Part shown: positions 60,926-64,000 of the stretch, one piece after another
Numbering within the stretch: the stretch's first letter is position 1
How the letters are laid out: every line of letters starts with the position of its first letter
NCBI RefSeq assembly: GCF_000411455.1
Contig: NZ_KE150458.1
Location: 310,001-374,000 of the forward strand
DNA from: Microbacterium sp. oral taxon 186 str. F0373
Lineage (GTDB): Bacteria > Actinomycetota > Actinomycetes > Actinomycetales > Microbacteriaceae
Length of the DNA: 64,000 nt
Direction: 5' to 3'
Translations under genes and position numbers: made by a program
The notes under the pieces: model-generated
Seen by the model: the letters and a program-made list of their open reading frames with translations, nothing else
What the model was told of the DNA's origin: nothing
Databases searched by the model: none

Positions 60926-63900
60926 ATGAAGGGCGGCGTGATCCTGTTCCGCGGTACCGGCACGGCCGCGCGCCGCTACCTGGAGTCGGACCGGTCCACC
61001 GCGGACGAGTACTACCTGGAGGGCGGCACCGCTCTGGCGGAGTTCAGCGTCACCGACGCCGCGGGCGAGGTTATCCAGGTGCGGACGCTCGACCCGGAGC
61101 AGTACGCCGCATGGGTGGACTGGACGGACCCGATCAGCGGCACGTCGATGGGAACCCCGCGAAACGCAGGGGAGGGGAAGCGCGGTTCGCCGAGGTTCGC
61201 GGAGATGCTGATCAACGCCCCGAAATCCCTCTCCATCGCCGCAGCACTCCACCCGGAGGTCTCCGACGCGCTCGAGGCCGCGCAGCGGGACGCGGCTGCG
61301 GAGATCCGCCGGTGGCTGGCCCAGCACTCGGTCACCCGCGTCGGTCCTCGGCACGCGCGGGAGATTGTGCTCGTGCAGCACTTGCAGACCGTCGTCGTCG
61401 CGCACAAGACCAGCCGTGCCGGTGACCCGCATCGGCATATCCACTTTCAGATCGGCACCCGCGTCTACGCGGCAGGAAAGTGGCGCGGCCTGGACACCGC
61501 GGCTCTCTTCAAGCAGCAGGGCGCCATCCGCGCCCTCGGCACCGCCGTCATTGCTGCGCACCCCCAACTCGCCGCAGTGCTTGACGCGCATGGCCTCACG
61601 CTCGATCCGGTGACCGGTGAGGTCGCGGAACTGGAGCCGTACAACGCGGTGATGTCGAAGCGGGGCGCGCAGGTCGAACGCAACCTTGCCCGGTTCGAAG
61701 CGGGGTGGGATGCTGCGCATCCCGGCGAGGAGCCTGGCCCGGTCGTGCGGGCGAGGCTGAAGGCGAAGGCGTGGGAGTACGAACGCCCGGGGAAGAAGCC
61801 CGCGGTGCTCGGCAGCGAAGCCGGCTGGCGCGCCGAGCTCAAAGACGCCGGGTACAGGCCGGACGCGCCACGCGTGGGGCGGCCTGTACCCGTCGCGCTG
61901 GACGAGCTGCGCATCGAGGAAGTCGCGTCGCGCGCATTGGACCGGTGTGCGGCAGGCAGCTCGGCATGGACGGTGCACACACTGCGCGAGCACGTCATCC
62001 GCGTCACGACCGAGCACGGCGTCCAAGCCACACCCAAAGAGCTGCGGGACTTCGTGCAACTCGCAACGCACCTCGCGGCGGAGGATTGCTTGTCCGTGCT
62101 CCCGCCCGGTGCGCCGATCCCGGAGCACGTTACGCATCTCACGTCGCTGCGCGTCGTCGCTGCCGAGACGGAACTGCGCGACCTGCTCACCGCACGCGCG
62201 GAGAAGTCCAACCAGCGCGTGCCGGGCGTATACGGCCTTGCGATGCGGGCGGGCCTGGACGATGAACAGGAGCGGGCGGCCGCCGTCGTCGCATCCGCCA
62301 ACCCGCTCGTTGTGGTCGAAGGCGCCGCAGGGGCGGGTAAGACCACGATGCTCAAGACGGCCATCGCCGCCGCAGCCGCGGAGGGCCGTGAGATGCGGGT
62401 CGTCACGCCGACGAAGAAGGCCGCGGACGTCGCCGCCCAGGACCTCGGCATCCCGACCGACTCCGTCGCCGCGCTTGTGTACGCGCACGGGTTCCGGTGG
62501 AACAGCCACGGTGTGTGGACGCGCCTCAGGCCCGGTGACGCCGATCCCGAAACCGGAAGCACCTACCGGGGGCCGGTGCAGGAGGCGCGTCTTGCGCGAG
62601 GTGAGCGGATCGTCGTCGACGAGGCAGGGATGCTCGACCAGGACTCCGCCGTCGCCCTGTTGCAAGTCGCGGACGAGGCCGGGGCGACTGTCGCGCTCGT
62701 TGGCGATCGTGCGCAACTCCCCGCGGTCGGACGCGGCGGCGTGCTCGACATCGCCGCCCGCCTCACCCCGGTGGTCGTGGACATAACGAGCCTGCACCGC
62801 TTCACCGACGGCGTGTACGCGACGCTCACGCTCGAGCTGCGGCAAGGCCGCAACCCCGCTGCGATCTTCGATCGTCTCAATGACCTCGGCTTCATCGCTC
62901 TGTACGACACCGACGACGATGTGCGGGGGACCATCGCCACGACGACGAGCACGGCGGACGCGATCACCACCGCGACGAACGACGAGGCGCGGGTGCTGAA
63001 CGAACGCATCCGCGCCGAGCGTATAGGCCGCGGTGAGGTCGATGACGCACTGACGGCGTCCGGCAGCGACGGGCTCCCCATCGGTGCCGGGGACGTGATC
63101 CAGACCCGCCGCAACGAGAGCACGGTCGGTGTCGCCAACCGGCAGACCTGGACCGTCCAGCACGTCGCCCAGGACGGCGCCCTCAGCGTGGTCGAGACGG
63201 TGAGCGGGCGCAAGCAGCACCGCACCGTGACGCTGCCCGCAGAGTACGTGACTGAGGACGCGCACCTGGCCTACGCGGTCACCACCTACGGTGTCCAGGG
63301 TGCGACCGTCGATGCCTCGCACACGATGCTCACCGATGCGCTCGACGCGGCAGGTGTCTACGTCGCCATGACCCGCGGCCGCAACACGAATACCCTCCAC
63401 ATCGTCGCCACCGACCTCAACGATGCAAAGCAGCAGTTCGTCGACGCCCTGGCCCGCGACCGTGCCGACCGCGGCCTGACCGACGCGACAGAGCGCGCCC
63501 GCGAAGCCGTCGCGGGCCTCGTTACGAACGGTCCGTTATCCATCGTGAACGCCGAACGTGAGCGGATTACTGAGCGCCTCACGAAAGCAGATACGGAGCG
63601 AGAGCATTGGGAGGCGGCAGTCGCGCAATTGCATGAACAGTCCGAGCGATACAAAGCCGAGTACGAGCCGCAGCGGGAACTTGCGGAAGCCGCGGATGCG
63701 AAGATTGCCGCCGTGCTCGTGGGCGTTGTCGAGTCGATGCTCCACGAAGCAACCACCGACGGTGCTGAGCTCCTGGCCGCGCAGCAGGACGTGTACGTGG
63801 CACATCGCGCTAAGGAGAACGCGTCCCAGTTCCGCAAGCGATCTGCCACCCGCGCCGCGAACAGCGCAGACGCCCGCCTCACTGCGGCGGAGCGGGTCGT

Positions 63901-64000
63901 GCATGACCGGTGGCAGAGCATTCCGCAAAGCGAGAGTAGCCTGTCCGCGTGGGCGGACGCAGCCTCCCAGCACCAGGCCGACGTCGCGCCCGAGATCGTC
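60926..64000 (+). CDS. MobF-type relaxase-helicase (TraA/TraI-like), partial
   Basis: The gene is open for 1,025 codons to the window edge. The N-terminal TrwC-type relaxase domain has tyrosines at residues 18, 29 and 30, and the three-His metal site PHRHIHF (His169, 171, 173). A RecD-like helicase follows: Walker A GAAGAGKT near 466-473, RIVVDEAGML, ALVGDRAQLPAVGRGG, SLHRF, AVTTYGVQGATVD and YVAMTRGR. The last part is coiled-coil-like (EREHWEAAVAQLHEQSERYKAE in part). It nicks at oriT and unwinds DNA during conjugation. ATG 60926 has GAGGAGG upstream. With the integrase it marks an integrative conjugative or mobilisable element. Confidence 0.94.
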   Translation, partial: MKGGVILFRGTGTAARRYLESDRSTADEYYLEGGTALAEFSVTDAAGEVIQVRTLDPEQYAAWVDWTDPISGTSMGTPRNAGEGKRGSPRFAEMLINAPKSLSIAAALHPEVSDALEAAQRDAAAEIRRWLAQHSVTRVGPRHAREIVLVQHLQTVVVAHKTSRAGDPHRHIHFQIGTRVYAAGKWRGLDTAALFKQQGAIRALGTAVIAAHPQLAAVLDAHGLTLDPVTGEVAELEPYNAVMSKRGAQVERNLARFEAGWDAAHPGEEPGPVVRARLKAKAWEYERPGKKPAVLGSEAGWRAELKDAGYRPDAPRVGRPVPVALDELRIEEVASRALDRCAAGSSAWTVHTLREHVIRVTTEHGVQATPKELRDFVQLATHLAAEDCLSVLPPGAPIPEHVTHLTSLRVVAAETELRDLLTARAEKSNQRVPGVYGLAMRAGLDDEQERAAAVVASANPLVVVEGAAGAGKTTMLKTAIAAAAAEGREMRVVTPTKKAADVAAQDLGIPTDSVAALVYAHGFRWNSHGVWTRLRPGDADPETGSTYRGPVQEARLARGERIVVDEAGMLDQDSAVALLQVADEAGATVALVGDRAQLPAVGRGGVLDIAARLTPVVVDITSLHRFTDGVYATLTLELRQGRNPAAIFDRLNDLGFIALYDTDDDVRGTIATTTSTADAITTATNDEARVLNERIRAERIGRGEVDDALTASGSDGLPIGAGDVIQTRRNESTVGVANRQTWTVQHVAQDGALSVVETVSGRKQHRTVTLPAEYVTEDAHLAYAVTTYGVQGATVDASHTMLTDALDAAGVYVAMTRGRNTNTLHIVATDLNDAKQQFVDALARDRADRGLTDATERAREAVAGLVTNGPLSIVNAERERITERLTKADTEREHWEAAVAQLHEQSERYKAEYEPQRELAEAADAKIAAVLVGVVESMLHEATTDGAELLAAQQDVYVAHRAKENASQFRKRSATRAANSADARLTAAERVVHDRWQSIPQSESSLSAWADAASQHQADVAPEIV

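Noticed and set aside
62322..62336. Another GCCGCAGGGG match to motif B
   Set aside because: It encodes the Walker A motif of the relaxase; chance similarity.
60851..63400. An 849-codon open frame on the minus strand opposite the relaxase
   Set aside because: It is the GC-driven antisense shadow of the MobF gene. It has no domains, and the plus-strand frame shows relaxase and helicase motifs throughout.

Overview
The window looks like a chromosomal segment of a high-GC actinobacterium, most likely Microbacterium or a close relative in Microbacteriaceae. Three things point there: GC-rich codon use, many leaderless genes with a TANNNT box six or seven bases before the start codon, and actinobacterial versions of the ilv, serA, gltX and ots genes. 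Genus is an inference from overall style; no rRNA is present.

Layout. (1) Positions 1 to about 16,553 are the end of an integrated accessory element (phage-plasmid or integrative element). It starts inside an IS21-family insertion that has cut a dprA-like gene. It carries DNA-metabolism genes (RusA-like resolvase, NAD-dependent DNA ligase, uracil-DNA-glycosylase-like protein, serine resolvase, dUTPase), many small unknown genes, and three paralogous pilin-like proteins with different C-terminal domains. Two short DNA motifs recur just before start codons throughout. Motif A (CCGTGCATGTGGTG) is seen six times and motif B (TGCCGCAGGGGTGG) five times. The element ends at what looks like the 3' half of a tRNA-Lys gene. 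(2) Positions 16,559 to 58,613 are ordinary chromosome. This holds a MarR-controlled MFS pump; a Liv-type ABC transporter operon running into an acyl-CoA ligase, TetR, 3-hydroxybutyrate dehydrogenase and hydrolase; IclR with CoA-transferase and thiolase genes; drug-efflux MFS/TetR pairs; trehalose synthesis (otsAB); branched-chain amino acid synthesis (ilvD, ilvBNC, leuB, ilvE); cutC, serA and gltX; and a large GT39-like glycosyltransferase. (3) From 58,739 a tRNA-Gln(CTG) gene is followed by an excisionase-like gene, a tyrosine integrase, a palindrome-rich spacer and a MobF relaxase-helicase that runs off the window. This is the start of a second integrated, conjugative or mobilisable element.

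How the genes fit together. The transporter, dehydrogenase, CoA-transferase and thiolase together make a plausible route from external 3-hydroxybutyrate (or its esters or oligomers) through acetoacetate and acetoacetyl-CoA to acetyl-CoA. The ilv/leu genes form a nearly complete branched-chain pathway, split into two blocks by unrelated genes. In the first element, shared start-associated motifs tie scattered genes into two apparent sets. Motif B precedes all three pilin-like genes. Motif A precedes ligA, dut and small unknown genes. The most novel content is this motif system and the pilin-like family.
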